Below are positions 7,378 to 15,264 of a stretch of DNA of 64,000 nucleotides, piece after piece; the stretch's first letter is position 1; each line of letters opens with the position of its first letter. The stretch covers positions 1 to 64,000 of the forward strand of contig CAXSDP010000009.1 of NCBI GenBank assembly GCA_964235705.1. Reading direction: 5' to 3'. The notes below the pieces were generated by a model. That model was not told the DNA's origin and did no database searches. It worked only from the letters and a program-made list of their open reading frames with translations. The translations under genes and the position numbers were made by a program. This stretch comes from RH-AL1 sp964235705. Its GTDB lineage: Bacteria; Pseudomonadota; Alphaproteobacteria; Rhizobiales; Beijerinckiaceae.

Positions 7378-8082
7378 GCGGCACAGGTAAACCTCGGCCT
7401 CGATCTGGCCGAGGATGGCGAAGCCGGACGAGCGCAGCATCGCCTCCGCGCCGGCCCGGTTCGGGATCCACCAGTTCGTGGGGTCGCCGGAATATTTCTT
7501 CTCGACGAAGTGCATGCGGGGGTAGCCGGCGCGGGCGAACACCGCCTTCGACTTGATGTCGTAGTCGTCGGCCAGCGGCGTCACCGCGCGGCTGCCGCGC
7601 AGCATCGACTGGAACAGCAGCAGGTCGCCGGCGACGTGCTCGCGGATGAGGTCGAGCGCCAGCAGCGGGTGGCGCAGGTGGTAGAGCACGCCCATGAAGA
7701 TCACGAGGTCGAAGCGCTCGCCGAGCGAGCCGACGTCGTAGACCGAGAGCTTCGCGAACTCGATGTCGAGTTCGGCCACCTCCGTGGCGAGCCGGGCCTG
7801 GGCGAGGTAGCGCTCGTCCCAATCGACGCCGAGCACGCGGGCGGCGCCGCGCCGCTTCATCTCCATGGAGTAGAAGCCGGCGTTGCAGCCGATGTCGAGC
7901 ACGCTCTTGCCGGTCATGTCGGCCGGCAGCGCGCCGGCGAAGCGCTGGAACTTGACGTTGGGGTAATCGAACAGGAAGTGCTCGGGCGCGGTGCGCACGC
8001 CGCCGACGTCCATGTTGTGGAACCAGGGCTTCAGCGCCTCGACGCGCCCGACGATCTCCTCGCGCGACAAACGGGTGCTCAA
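7378..8082 (-). CDS. SAM-dependent methyltransferase (TIGR04290-like), 3' end in gap
   Basis: 235 residues are visible. The Rossmann SAM motif I is VLDIGCNAGFYSMEMKRRGA, followed by VLGVDWDERYL (motif II acidic residue) and DLVIFMGVLYHLRHPLLAL (post-motif region). The downstream KKYSGDPTNWWIPN and the opening WFHNMDVGG suggest the conserved TIGR04290 group, whose substrates are unknown. The start is a TTG at 8082 that overlaps the preceding gene's stop as TTGA, implying translational coupling. The gene enters the N run at what should be nearly its C-terminus. It is the third gene of the inositol-phosphate operon, so a glycosyl-inositol or related small molecule is a reasonable but unproven acceptor. 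Confidence 0.75.
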
Positions 8083-8675
8083 GGCGCGGCCACCTCGTTG
8101 AGCGTGACGACGCGGGCGCCCCAGGGCTCGACCTCGACCCGGCTCAGCGATGCCGGCGCGACCTCGAAACGGGGCAAGTCGTCGAGCGACAGGCCGAGGT
8201 AGAAGGCGATGACCGCCTTCAGCGGGTCGGCGTGGCCGACGAGGACGAACGATCCCGCGGGGGCGGTGCCGCGCCGGGCGTCGATGAAGTCGAGCACCCT
8301 CGCCTGCGCCGCGCGCATGGTGTCGCCGGCCGGCGTGGCGGCGGTGGACCGCGCGGCGTTCCACCGCGTCCAGGCGTCGAGCCGCTTCAACGCCTCGAAG
8401 GTCATGCCGGACCATCCACCGAAGTCGAGCTCGGCCAGGGCGGGGTCGAGCGTCACGTCCAGCCCGTGCTGCGCCGCGATCGGCGTCGCGGTCTCCCGCG
8501 TCCGCTCCAACGGGCTCGCGTAGACCGCGTCGACCTTCTCGCGGCCGAGGCGCTCGGCGAGCCGCCCCGCCTGCCGCCGCCCCTCCTCGGAGAGGGTGAC
8601 GCCGGGGTTGCGCCCGTCGAGGAAGCGGCCGAGCCGGTCGTGGGCACCGTGACGCACCAGGAACAGCGTGGTCAC
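8079..8675 (-). CDS. histidine phosphatase family protein
   Basis: A 198-residue protein with the phosphoglycerate-mutase-like signature LFLVRHGAHD (catalytic His at residue 9), ASPLERTRETA, and the second catalytic His in LVGHADPLKAVI. Family members dephosphorylate small phosphoesters through a phosphohistidine. The GTG start overlaps the stop of the inositol-3-phosphate synthase gene (GTGA), so it may act on the product of that enzyme or a later intermediate; that role is inferred from position only. It overlaps the following methyltransferase gene by TTGA. Confidence 0.8.
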   Translation of the reverse strand: MTTLFLVRHGAHDRLGRFLDGRNPGVTLSEEGRRQAGRLAERLGREKVDAVYASPLERTRETATPIAAQHGLDVTLDPALAELDFGGWSGMTFEALKRLDAWTRWNAARSTAATPAGDTMRAAQARVLDFIDARRGTAPAGSFVLVGHADPLKAVIAFYLGLSLDDLPRFEVAPASLSRVEVEPWGARVVTLNEVAAP

Positions 8676-9808
8676 CGCGCCGCCCGTCCCACCACGACCG
8701 GCCCGACCGCCGCGTTGGCGTCCTCGCCGGCGATGAAGCGCTCGGTGAGCTGGCGGGCCTCCGCGTCGGTGTACTGGCGCGGCGGCGACTTCATGAAGTA
8801 GCTCGACGGCTCGATCAGCGCGCCGGCGAGGCCCCGGTCCAACCCCAGCTTCACGCAGCGGATCGCGTCGATGACGACGCCGGCGGAGTTGGGCGAGTCC
8901 CACACCTCCAGCTTCAGCTCCACCGACAAGGGCGTGTTGCCGAAGCCCGTCCCTTCCAGCCGGATGTAGGCCCATTTGCGGTCCGACAGCCATTCCACAT
9001 AGTCGCTGGGGCCGACGTGGACGTCGGCCGGCGCGAGCGGGGTTTCCAGCTGGCTCATGACCGATTGGGTCTTGGACACCTTCTTCGAGGACAGGCGCTC
9101 GCGCTCCAGCATGTTCTTGAAATCGGTGTTGCCGCCGAAGTTGAGCTGGAACGTCCGGTCGAGGTGGATGCCGCGCTCCTCGAACAGGTTGGCGAGCATG
9201 CGGTGCACGATGGTCGCGCCGACCTGGCTCTTGATGTCGTCGCCGACGATCGGCAGGCCGGCCGCCCTGAAGCGCCCCTCCCATTCCGGCGTGGAGGCGA
9301 GGAAGACCGGCATGCAGTTGACGAAGCCGCAGCCCGCCTCGATCACCGCGCCGGCGTAGAACTCGGCCGCCCGCTGCGACCCCACCGGCAGGAACGAGAC
9401 GACCACGTCGACGCGCGCGCGGCGCAGCGCGGCGGCGACGTCGACCGGCGCCGCCTCGGCCTCGACGACGTCGTCGCGCAGGTATTGGCCGATGCCGTCC
9501 AGCGTCGGCCCGCGCTCGACGATCACGCCGCGCTTGGCGACCCTGGCGAAGCGGGCCGTGTTGTTGGGCGGCGCCCCGATCGCGTCGGCCAGGTCGAGGC
9601 CGACCTTGGTGGCGTTGACGTCGAAGGCGGCGACGACCTCCACGTCCCCGATCGCGTAGCCGCCGAGCACCGGGTGCATGAGGCCGGGGATCGTCTCGGC
9701 GGGGTCGGCGTCGGCGTAGAAGGTCAGTCCTTGGACCAGGGACGACGCGCAATTGCCGACGCCGACGATGGCCAGGCGGATCGTGCGTGGGGGTCCCTGA
9801 TCGTTCAT
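8672..9808 (-). CDS. ino1: inositol-3-phosphate synthase
   Basis: A 378-residue protein of the mycobacterial/archaeal type. It starts with a Rossmann NAD motif IRLAIVGVGNCASSLVQG, followed by VVSFLPVGSQRAAEFYAG and GCGFVNCMPVFLAS. The active-site stretch is LPIVGDDIKSQVGATIVHR, and NFGGNTDFKNM follows. It converts D-glucose-6-phosphate to myo-inositol-3-phosphate with NAD+ as a recycled cofactor. It is the first gene of a four-gene reverse-strand operon. Its leader carries a 13-bp stem reaching to two bases before the ATG (see 9810-9891). In alphaproteobacteria this enzyme is uncommon, and it feeds inositol lipids or glycosyl-inositol products. Confidence 0.9.
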   Translation of the reverse strand: MNDQGPPRTIRLAIVGVGNCASSLVQGLTFYADADPAETIPGLMHPVLGGYAIGDVEVVAAFDVNATKVGLDLADAIGAPPNNTARFARVAKRGVIVERGPTLDGIGQYLRDDVVEAEAAPVDVAAALRRARVDVVVSFLPVGSQRAAEFYAGAVIEAGCGFVNCMPVFLASTPEWEGRFRAAGLPIVGDDIKSQVGATIVHRMLANLFEERGIHLDRTFQLNFGGNTDFKNMLERERLSSKKVSKTQSVMSQLETPLAPADVHVGPSDYVEWLSDRKWAYIRLEGTGFGNTPLSVELKLEVWDSPNSAGVVIDAIRCVKLGLDRGLAGALIEPSSYFMKSPPRQYTDAEARQLTERFIAGEDANAAVGPVVVGRAAR

Positions 9809-9809
9809 C

Positions 9810-9891
9810 GCACTCTATCGGTAAGGCAAAGGCCACGGCCAAACAGGGTTCGCGCCCGTCGGCGTGAACCCCACGCCGACCGATAGAGCAC
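9810..9891 (-). promoter_or_regulatory. leader stem-loop that would bury the ino1 ribosome binding site
   Basis: In the ino1 mRNA, GUGCUCUAUCGGU (from 9891 to 9879) can pair with ACCGAUAGAGUGC (9822 to 9810) over 13 bp including two G-U pairs. The 3' strand contains the only purine-rich AGAG before the AUG and ends one base before it. Inside lies a second perfect 9-bp hairpin, GTCGGCGTG / CACGCCGAC (9858-9880), which shares two bases with the outer stem. The arrangement suggests alternative folds controlling translation. A DNA operator with inverted half-sites is the other reading. Confidence 0.55.
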
Positions 9892-10050
9892 ACATCAAGC
9901 CGACATCAAACGCCAGCCCCGCGATGGGGCGACCTCGACTCGCTTGGGGATAGTCGGACCGCCGGTGACATACGGTTAACCCACGACCATTACGCTACGC
10001 GAGGGATTGGGACGGGACCGCCGTCGACCCGCGAAGTTGGGATCCCGGGC

Positions 10051-11745
10051 GTGGTCACTCATCGTTCGATCGCGGCGAAGATCTTCACCTGCTTCATCGG
10101 CGTGTTCACCGTGACGCTGGTGATCGGCGCCTTCACGCACCAGAGCCTGACGCGGATCAGTTCGACGGAGCGGTGGACGGAACACACCTACCAGGTCCTC
10201 GGCGTGTCGAAGGACTTGCGCTCGACGATCCTGAGGCGGGACGCGAACGCCCGCAACTACCTGCGCACCCGGTCCGGCGATTTCCTCCAGGCGGCCGATG
10301 CGGAGAAGGCCGCGTTCGAGCGCTGCCTGGCGTCGGCCACGGCGCTCACGGTGCAAAACGAGTCGCAGCAGCGCCGCCTGAAGGAATTGTCGGCCCTCGT
10401 CGCGACGTGGGACGACCACCTGCTGGACGAGACCGAGCAGCCGACCTGGGAGGCACCCCGCCCGCAGGCCGCGACGCCCGGCGCGGACGGTGGGGGCGCG
10501 AGCCCCGGCAAGGACGGCGCGCTCGGCCAGGTGCTGGCGAAGCTCCGCGATTTCGATGCCGAGGCGGAGCGGATGCTGGAGGTCCACATCACGGCCCAAA
10601 CGGACGCGTTCGCGCGGGCGTCCTTCCTCAGCCTGTTCGGCCCGCTGGTGACGCTCGCCATGGCGATCGTGCTCAGCCTCGCGCTGCACCAGCTCATCGC
10701 CAAGCCGATCATGCGGCTCACGCTCGTCATGCGCAGGCTGGCGGATGGCGACACCGGCGTCGCCATCCCCAACACCGGCCGGCGCGACGAGACGGGGGCG
10801 ATGGGCCGCGCGGTCCAGGTGTTCCGCACGAGCATGATCGACGCCGAGCAGCTGCGGCGCGAGCGCGACGCGCAGCGACTGCACGCGGACGCCGACCGTA
10901 GGGACTTGATGTCGTCGATGGCCGATCGATTCGAGGACGTCGTCGGGCGCATCGTGTTCGCCGTGTCGAGTTCGACGACGCAGATGCACGCTTCCGCGCG
11001 CGCGCTCCTGCAGTTGGCCGAGCAGACGACGAGCGAGGTGGCGGCGACCGTCGAGGAAACCGCGCGGGTCAGCGACACCACGCGCACGATGGCCGCCGAA
11101 AGCGAGCGCCTGTCGACGTCGGTGGGTGCCATCAGCGCGCAGATGGCGCGCTCCACCGACACCGCGCGCGAGGCGGTGAACGAGGCGGACCGGTTCGGCG
11201 CCAGCATCGAGGCGCTCTCGTCGGCGGCGCAGCGCATCGACACCATCGTCGACCTGATCAGCCAGGTCGCCAGCCAGACCAACCTCCTGGCGCTGAACGC
11301 CACGATCGAGGCCGCGCGGGCCGGCGAGTCCGGCCGCGGGTTCGCCGTGGTGGCGACGGAGGTGAAGACGCTGGCCGCGCAGACGGCGGCGGCGACCAAC
11401 GACATCCGCCGGCAGATCGAGGACATGCAGATCGCCGCCCGCGAGTCGGTGGCGGCGGTCGGCGGCTTCAGCCGCACCATAGCGGGGATGGAGAAGACCA
11501 CGCGCGCCATCACCGAGGCGGTGCAGGCCCAGAACAACGCCACGCGGGAGATGGCCCGCGGCACGCAGGCCACCGCCGCCGTGGCGGGAACCTTCTCCTC
11601 GCGCCTGCGCACGGTGAGCGGCGCCGCCTTCGAGACCGGCGAGGCGGCGACGCAGATGCTGTCGGCGGCCGGCGACCTCGCACACCAGACGAGCGTCCTG
11701 CGCGAGGAGGCGACACGCTTCGTCGCCAGCGTTCGGGCGGCCTGA
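10051..11745 (+). CDS. methyl-accepting chemotaxis protein
   Basis: A 564-residue inner-membrane chemoreceptor. A transmembrane helix at about residues 9-29 (FTCFIGVFTVTLVIGAF) is followed by a periplasmic helical region resembling CHASE3 (DLRSTILRRDANARNYLRT). A second transmembrane helix lies near 190-212. HAMP follows, and then the signalling domain, whose hairpin tip holds the conserved QTNLLALNATIEAARAGE. No CheR/CheB-binding pentapeptide is seen at the C-terminus (ends FVASVRAA). The start is GTG. It lies alone, divergent from ino1, but shares the window with the flagellar locus it presumably controls through CheA and CheW encoded elsewhere. Confidence 0.9.
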   Translation: MVTHRSIAAKIFTCFIGVFTVTLVIGAFTHQSLTRISSTERWTEHTYQVLGVSKDLRSTILRRDANARNYLRTRSGDFLQAADAEKAAFERCLASATALTVQNESQQRRLKELSALVATWDDHLLDETEQPTWEAPRPQAATPGADGGGASPGKDGALGQVLAKLRDFDAEAERMLEVHITAQTDAFARASFLSLFGPLVTLAMAIVLSLALHQLIAKPIMRLTLVMRRLADGDTGVAIPNTGRRDETGAMGRAVQVFRTSMIDAEQLRRERDAQRLHADADRRDLMSSMADRFEDVVGRIVFAVSSSTTQMHASARALLQLAEQTTSEVAATVEETARVSDTTRTMAAESERLSTSVGAISAQMARSTDTAREAVNEADRFGASIEALSSAAQRIDTIVDLISQVASQTNLLALNATIEAARAGESGRGFAVVATEVKTLAAQTAAATNDIRRQIEDMQIAARESVAAVGGFSRTIAGMEKTTRAITEAVQAQNNATREMARGTQATAAVAGTFSSRLRTVSGAAFETGEAATQMLSAAGDLAHQTSVLREEATRFVASVRAA

Positions 11746-11777
11746 GGCGCGCCGCCCGACCGGCGGCCGGTCGCAGC

Positions 11778-12431
11778 CTAGCGGTTGAGGCGGTTGTACA
11801 TGTCGATGGCCTGGTTGATGTCGGCGAACATCATGAGCCGGCCGTCCACCAGCACGGCGCCCCGGTCGCAATATTCCTGGATCGTGCCGACGGAATGCGA
11901 GACCATGATCACGTCGGCGCGGCTCCGGCGCGCGGCGAAGGCCTCGCTGCAACGCTTGGAGAAGCGGGCGTCGCCCACCGCCGTGACCTCGTCGATGAGG
12001 TAGCAGTCGAACTGGATCGCCATGGACAGGCCGAAGGCGAGCTTGGCCATCATGCCCGACGAGTAGGTCTTCACCGGCGCGTCGAGGTAGTCGCCGAGTT
12101 CGGAGAAGTCCTCCACGAAGTCGAGGATGGCGTGGACGTCCTCGCCGTAGGTCCGCGCGGCGAAGGTGACGTTGTTGCGCCCCGTCATGAGGGGATGGAA
12201 CGCGGAGGCGAAGCCGATCGGCCAGGACACCCGGCAGTTGCGCTTGATCGATCCACCGTTGGGCGACTCGACGCCGGACAACAGCCGCATGGTCGTCGAC
12301 TTGCCGGCGCCGTTCACGCCGAGGATGCCGTACGAATGGCCCTTCTCGAAGGTCGTCGTGATGTGATCGAGCACGACCTTCGTGTGGCCGCCGTTCTTGT
12401 AATATTTGTAGACGTTGCGCATCTCGATCAT
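11778..12431 (-). CDS. polysaccharide-export ABC transporter ATPase (KpsT/Wzt-like)
   Basis: A 217-residue ATPase starting MIEMRNVYKYYKNGGHTKVV. It has Walker A GVNGAGKST, signature TYSSGMMAKLAFGLSMAI, Walker B DCYLIDEVTAVGD and a switch His in MVSHSVGTIQEY. The short length and YSSGM signature are typical of KpsT-type exporters for capsular polysaccharide rather than nutrient importers. The permease partner (KpsM-like) is not adjacent: the neighbours are a convergent chemoreceptor and a DUF1223 gene, so this ATPase is an orphan here. It probably serves with the polysaccharide genes at 53394-58378, which is inference only. The annotated ATG is chosen because the homologous N-terminus begins there; the longer upstream frame is Arg-rich and unlikely. 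Confidence 0.85.
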   Translation of the reverse strand: MIEMRNVYKYYKNGGHTKVVLDHITTTFEKGHSYGILGVNGAGKSTTMRLLSGVESPNGGSIKRNCRVSWPIGFASAFHPLMTGRNNVTFAARTYGEDVHAILDFVEDFSELGDYLDAPVKTYSSGMMAKLAFGLSMAIQFDCYLIDEVTAVGDARFSKRCSEAFAARRSRADVIMVSHSVGTIQEYCDRGAVLVDGRLMMFADINQAIDMYNRLNR

Positions 12432-12582
12432 GCTTGACGTCCATTCCCCTCGCCGGCTGCCTCGACCTTCATGTGGGACGTTCGCGACGCGCGGGCAAGC
12501 GGTGGAGGTTCGAAGCGTCGGGTCATCTCGTGGAGGCGGCTTGGTCGGCACCAGGGGGCGTCGCCGGGTCATCGACACCTTC

Positions 12583-12715
12583 CGTCATCCCGGGGCGCCG
12601 AAGGCGAACCCGGGACCCAGGGGCCACCGCACGAACGTCGGTGCGGAACGAGAACGGCCCAGTCCCGCCGCCCCTGGGTCCCGGGTTCTCGGCTATGCCG
12701 AGCCCCGGGATGACG
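12583..12715. repeat. CGTCATCCCGG palindromic intergenic repeat, copy 2
   Basis: Starts CGTCATCCCGGGGCGCCGAA and ends GAGCCCCGGGATGACG. The inner arms GGGACCCAGGGG and CCCCTGGGTCCC pair. It belongs to the same family as 6201-6304 and 24875-24977, with a different central part. Confidence 0.9.
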
Positions 12716-12754
12716 AAGGCGGTTGGACAGCGTCGGCGATATCCTCCGGTGTTT

Positions 12755-13751
12755 CTAGAGGCCCGCCGTCTTGGCGGCGGCGAGGATGACGCCGGGCCGC
12801 CCCGGCGGGTCCGCCTGCAACAACACCACGAAGCCCTCGTCCTCGCCGGCGAGGTCCGGCATGGCGAAACGGGCCGCCTTGCCGTCCCAATCGCCGACCC
12901 GGGTCATCGCGCGGACCACGTTGGTGTAGGTGATGTCCCGACCCGAGTTCCTGCCGCGTCCGATGGCGACGGTGGCCGAACGGACCACCCGCAGCACGTA
13001 GATGCCGGCCGACTTCGCCGTCACGGTGGGCACGGTGTCGTCGATCGGCGCCGCGCCCACCGTGACGACGACCTCCGCACCGGTTTCCGCGACCGCGAGC
13101 GGCACGCTCATGGCGCCATCCCGACCGGAGGGCACGGCCGTGTCGCGCAGGATCGCCTCCTTGTCGGCGCCGACTTCCGCCGCGACCCCGTCGACGATGA
13201 CCTGGGGCGTGAAGACGCGCCTGTCGCCGCGGGCGGTGGCGTAGGCCCGCTGGCGCGCCGTGGACGCGCGGGACGCCAGCGTGTCCTTCCACCCGATGTA
13301 GTCCCAGGTGTCGACGGCGAAGGACAGCGCGACCGTGTCGGGTCGCCGCGCCAGCTCGGCGAGGAGACGGTCGGCCGGGGGACAAGCGGGACAGCCCTGG
13401 CTCGTGAACAGTTCGATCACGTGGGCGGGCTGCACATGNNNNNNNNNNNNNNNNNNNNNNNNNNNNNNNNNNNNNNNNNNNNNNNNNNNNNNNNNNNNNN
13501 NNNNNNNNNNNNNNNNNNNNNNNNNNNNNNNNNNNNNNAACTTGGGCGACCTGAACTTGGGCGACCTGAACTTGGGCGACCTGAACTTGGGCGACCTGAA
13601 CTTGGGCGGGCCGCACGCCCGGGGGCTCGACGCCCACCGCCCGGCTCCCGGTCGCCGGGAGGAGCGCGACCAGGGCGACGCAGGCGAACGCGGAGCGTCC
13701 CCGTCGTCGGCCGGGCCGGCACGTGATGGAACGGGGCGTGGACATCGACAT
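12755..13751 (-). CDS. DUF1223 secreted thioredoxin-like protein, interrupted by gap and repeat
   Basis: The part below the gap (12755-13438) encodes HVIELFTSQGCPACPPADRL at its N-terminus, then AVDTWDYIGWKD and VFTPQVIVDG, which define DUF1223. The family is exported, has a thioredoxin-like fold with a CxxC (here CPAC) and no known function. The part above the gap starts at 13751 or 13745 with a positively charged leader and hydrophobic ALVALLPATGSRA, a plausible signal peptide. It then runs into QVAQV pentapeptides encoded by a 15-bp repeat. The two parts are out of frame over the nominal 100 N, but the gap length is arbitrary. I read them as one gene with a repeat-expanded linker after the signal peptide. 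Confidence 0.7.
13439..13538. other. assembly gap (100 N) inside tandem repeat
   Basis: The gap abuts the AACTTGGGCGACCTG array, so it very likely hides further copies that the assembler could not resolve. Confidence 0.95.
13539..13608. repeat. 15-bp tandem repeat, at least 4.7 copies
   Basis: Four exact copies of AACTTGGGCGACCTG followed by a 10-base partial copy; the array continues into the gap. On the reverse strand it encodes repeated QVAQV in the DUF1223 gene without breaking the frame. Confidence 0.95.
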
Positions 13752-13862
13752 CTTCGATCAATCGCGGACGGCTCAGCTAGCCACCATCGGCCAGGATCAG
13801 GCCAGTCAAATTCGGGTGAGCCGGCGACGGCCGGGGTGGCGCGATGGACGGGGCGCGCCGCC

Positions 13863-15140
13863 TCACCGCTTGTCGATCCCCGCGATGGCCTCGGCGAAAT
13901 CGCGGGCGGCGAAGGGCTCGAGGTCGTCGGCGGTCTCGCCGACGCCGATGAAGTGGACCGGCAGCTTGAACCGCTCCGTGATGGCGACCAGGATGCCGCC
14001 GCGCGCCGTGCCGTCGAGCTTGGTCATGACGAGCCCGGTGACCCCCGCGACCTTGCCGAAGATCTCGACCTGGTTCATCGCGTTCTGGCCGACGGTGGCG
14101 TCGAGCACGAGCAACACGGCGTGAGGCGCGCCCGCGTCGAGCTTGCGCATGACGCGGATGATCTTCTCCAGCTCCGCCATCAGCTCGGCCCGGTTCTGCA
14201 GGCGGCCGGCCGTGTCCATCAGCAGGATGTCGGCGCCCGCCGCCCGCGCCGCCTCCACCGCCTCGTAGGCGAGGCCGGCCGCGTCCGACCCTTGTTCGCG
14301 CGCGACGACCGCGCAGCCCATCCGTTCGCCCCACACCTTGAGCTGGGCGATGGCGGCGGCGCGGAACGTGTCGCCGGCGGCGAGCATGACGTGCTTGCCC
14401 TCTCCGGTGAACTTGGCGGCCAGCTTGCCGATCGTCGTCGTCTTGCCCGACCCGTTGACGCCGACGACCAGGATCACGAAGGGCTTGCGCGCGTCCGTGG
14501 CGATGGGCACGGCGTAGGGCTCCAGCACGCGCTCGATCTCGTCGGCGAGGATCGCCTTGACGTCGTCGGGGTCGACATCCCTGTCGTAGCGCCCCTTGCC
14601 GACCGCCTCGGAGATGCGGGTGGCCATGGTCACGCCGAGGTCGGCCCGGATCAGCACGTCCTCCAGGTCCTCGAGCATCGCCGCATCGAGCTTGCGCTTG
14701 GTGAAGATGGCGCCGATGCCGGTGGTGATGGACGACGAGGAGCGCGACATGCCCTCCCGCAGCCGCGACCACCACGATCGCTTCGTCCCATCGTCGGTCG
14801 CCTCCGGCGTGCCCGGTGGGGACGGATCGGCGAACGACGGGATGGCCTCGGGCGCCCGCGCCTCCGGCGACGTGACTGGCCTCGCCACGATGTCCGGGTT
14901 CCGGTCCGCCTCACCCAAGCCCCCGGCGGCCTCGGAGGGCGCGGGCGCCTCGCCCGCGACAGCCGCGTCGGCCGGCACGTCCTCGGCAGGGTGGTCGACG
15001 GTCGGGGCGGAGGGGGCGTCGAGCCCGACGGACGGCGGCTGAACGGGTTCGGGCGGCGGCTCGTCGTCGACCCCGATGAACAATCGGCGCAGGAACCCCG
15101 GCTTCCTCTTCGGCGTCCCGCCTTCGTTCTCGTCGCTCAA
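13863..15140 (-). CDS. ftsY: signal recognition particle receptor FtsY
   Basis: A 425-residue product from the TTG at 15140 (reads SDENEGGTPKRKPGFLRRLF). Residues 1-115 form an acidic, low-complexity A domain, long as in many alphaproteobacteria. The NG domain then has G1 VGVNGSGKTTTIGKLAAKF, DTFRAAAIAQLKVW, G3 DTAGRLQNRAELM, G4 TKLDGTARGG and the closing FIGVGETADDLEPF. FtsY is the membrane receptor GTPase that docks the SRP-ribosome complex to SecYEG. The start is uncertain: a longer frame reaches 15224, but the sequence there lacks family similarity. The downstream neighbour is DUF1223 and the upstream neighbour is dapE, all on the same strand. Confidence 0.92.
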   Translation of the reverse strand: MSDENEGGTPKRKPGFLRRLFIGVDDEPPPEPVQPPSVGLDAPSAPTVDHPAEDVPADAAVAGEAPAPSEAAGGLGEADRNPDIVARPVTSPEARAPEAIPSFADPSPPGTPEATDDGTKRSWWSRLREGMSRSSSSITTGIGAIFTKRKLDAAMLEDLEDVLIRADLGVTMATRISEAVGKGRYDRDVDPDDVKAILADEIERVLEPYAVPIATDARKPFVILVVGVNGSGKTTTIGKLAAKFTGEGKHVMLAAGDTFRAAAIAQLKVWGERMGCAVVAREQGSDAAGLAYEAVEAARAAGADILLMDTAGRLQNRAELMAELEKIIRVMRKLDAGAPHAVLLVLDATVGQNAMNQVEIFGKVAGVTGLVMTKLDGTARGGILVAITERFKLPVHFIGVGETADDLEPFAARDFAEAIAGIDKR

Positions 15141-15264
15141 AACACCGATCCCGCGCTGCCGCCCGCCCGATGGGCCTGCGGATGGACATGGGGAGGGATG
15201 TAGTCCGCTTCGCGCCCGGCACAAACTCGCCCGGCCCGGCGCACCCCGCCCCGTCCGCGACGGG

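Noticed and set aside
9976..12444. 822-residue reverse open frame
   Set aside because: It is the antisense of the chemoreceptor gene and an out-of-frame shadow of the ATPase. The product is Arg/Gly-rich without family features; high-GC genomes produce many such frames.
13539..13608. CRISPR array
   Set aside because: The 15-bp units are adjacent with no spacers, and no cas genes are near.
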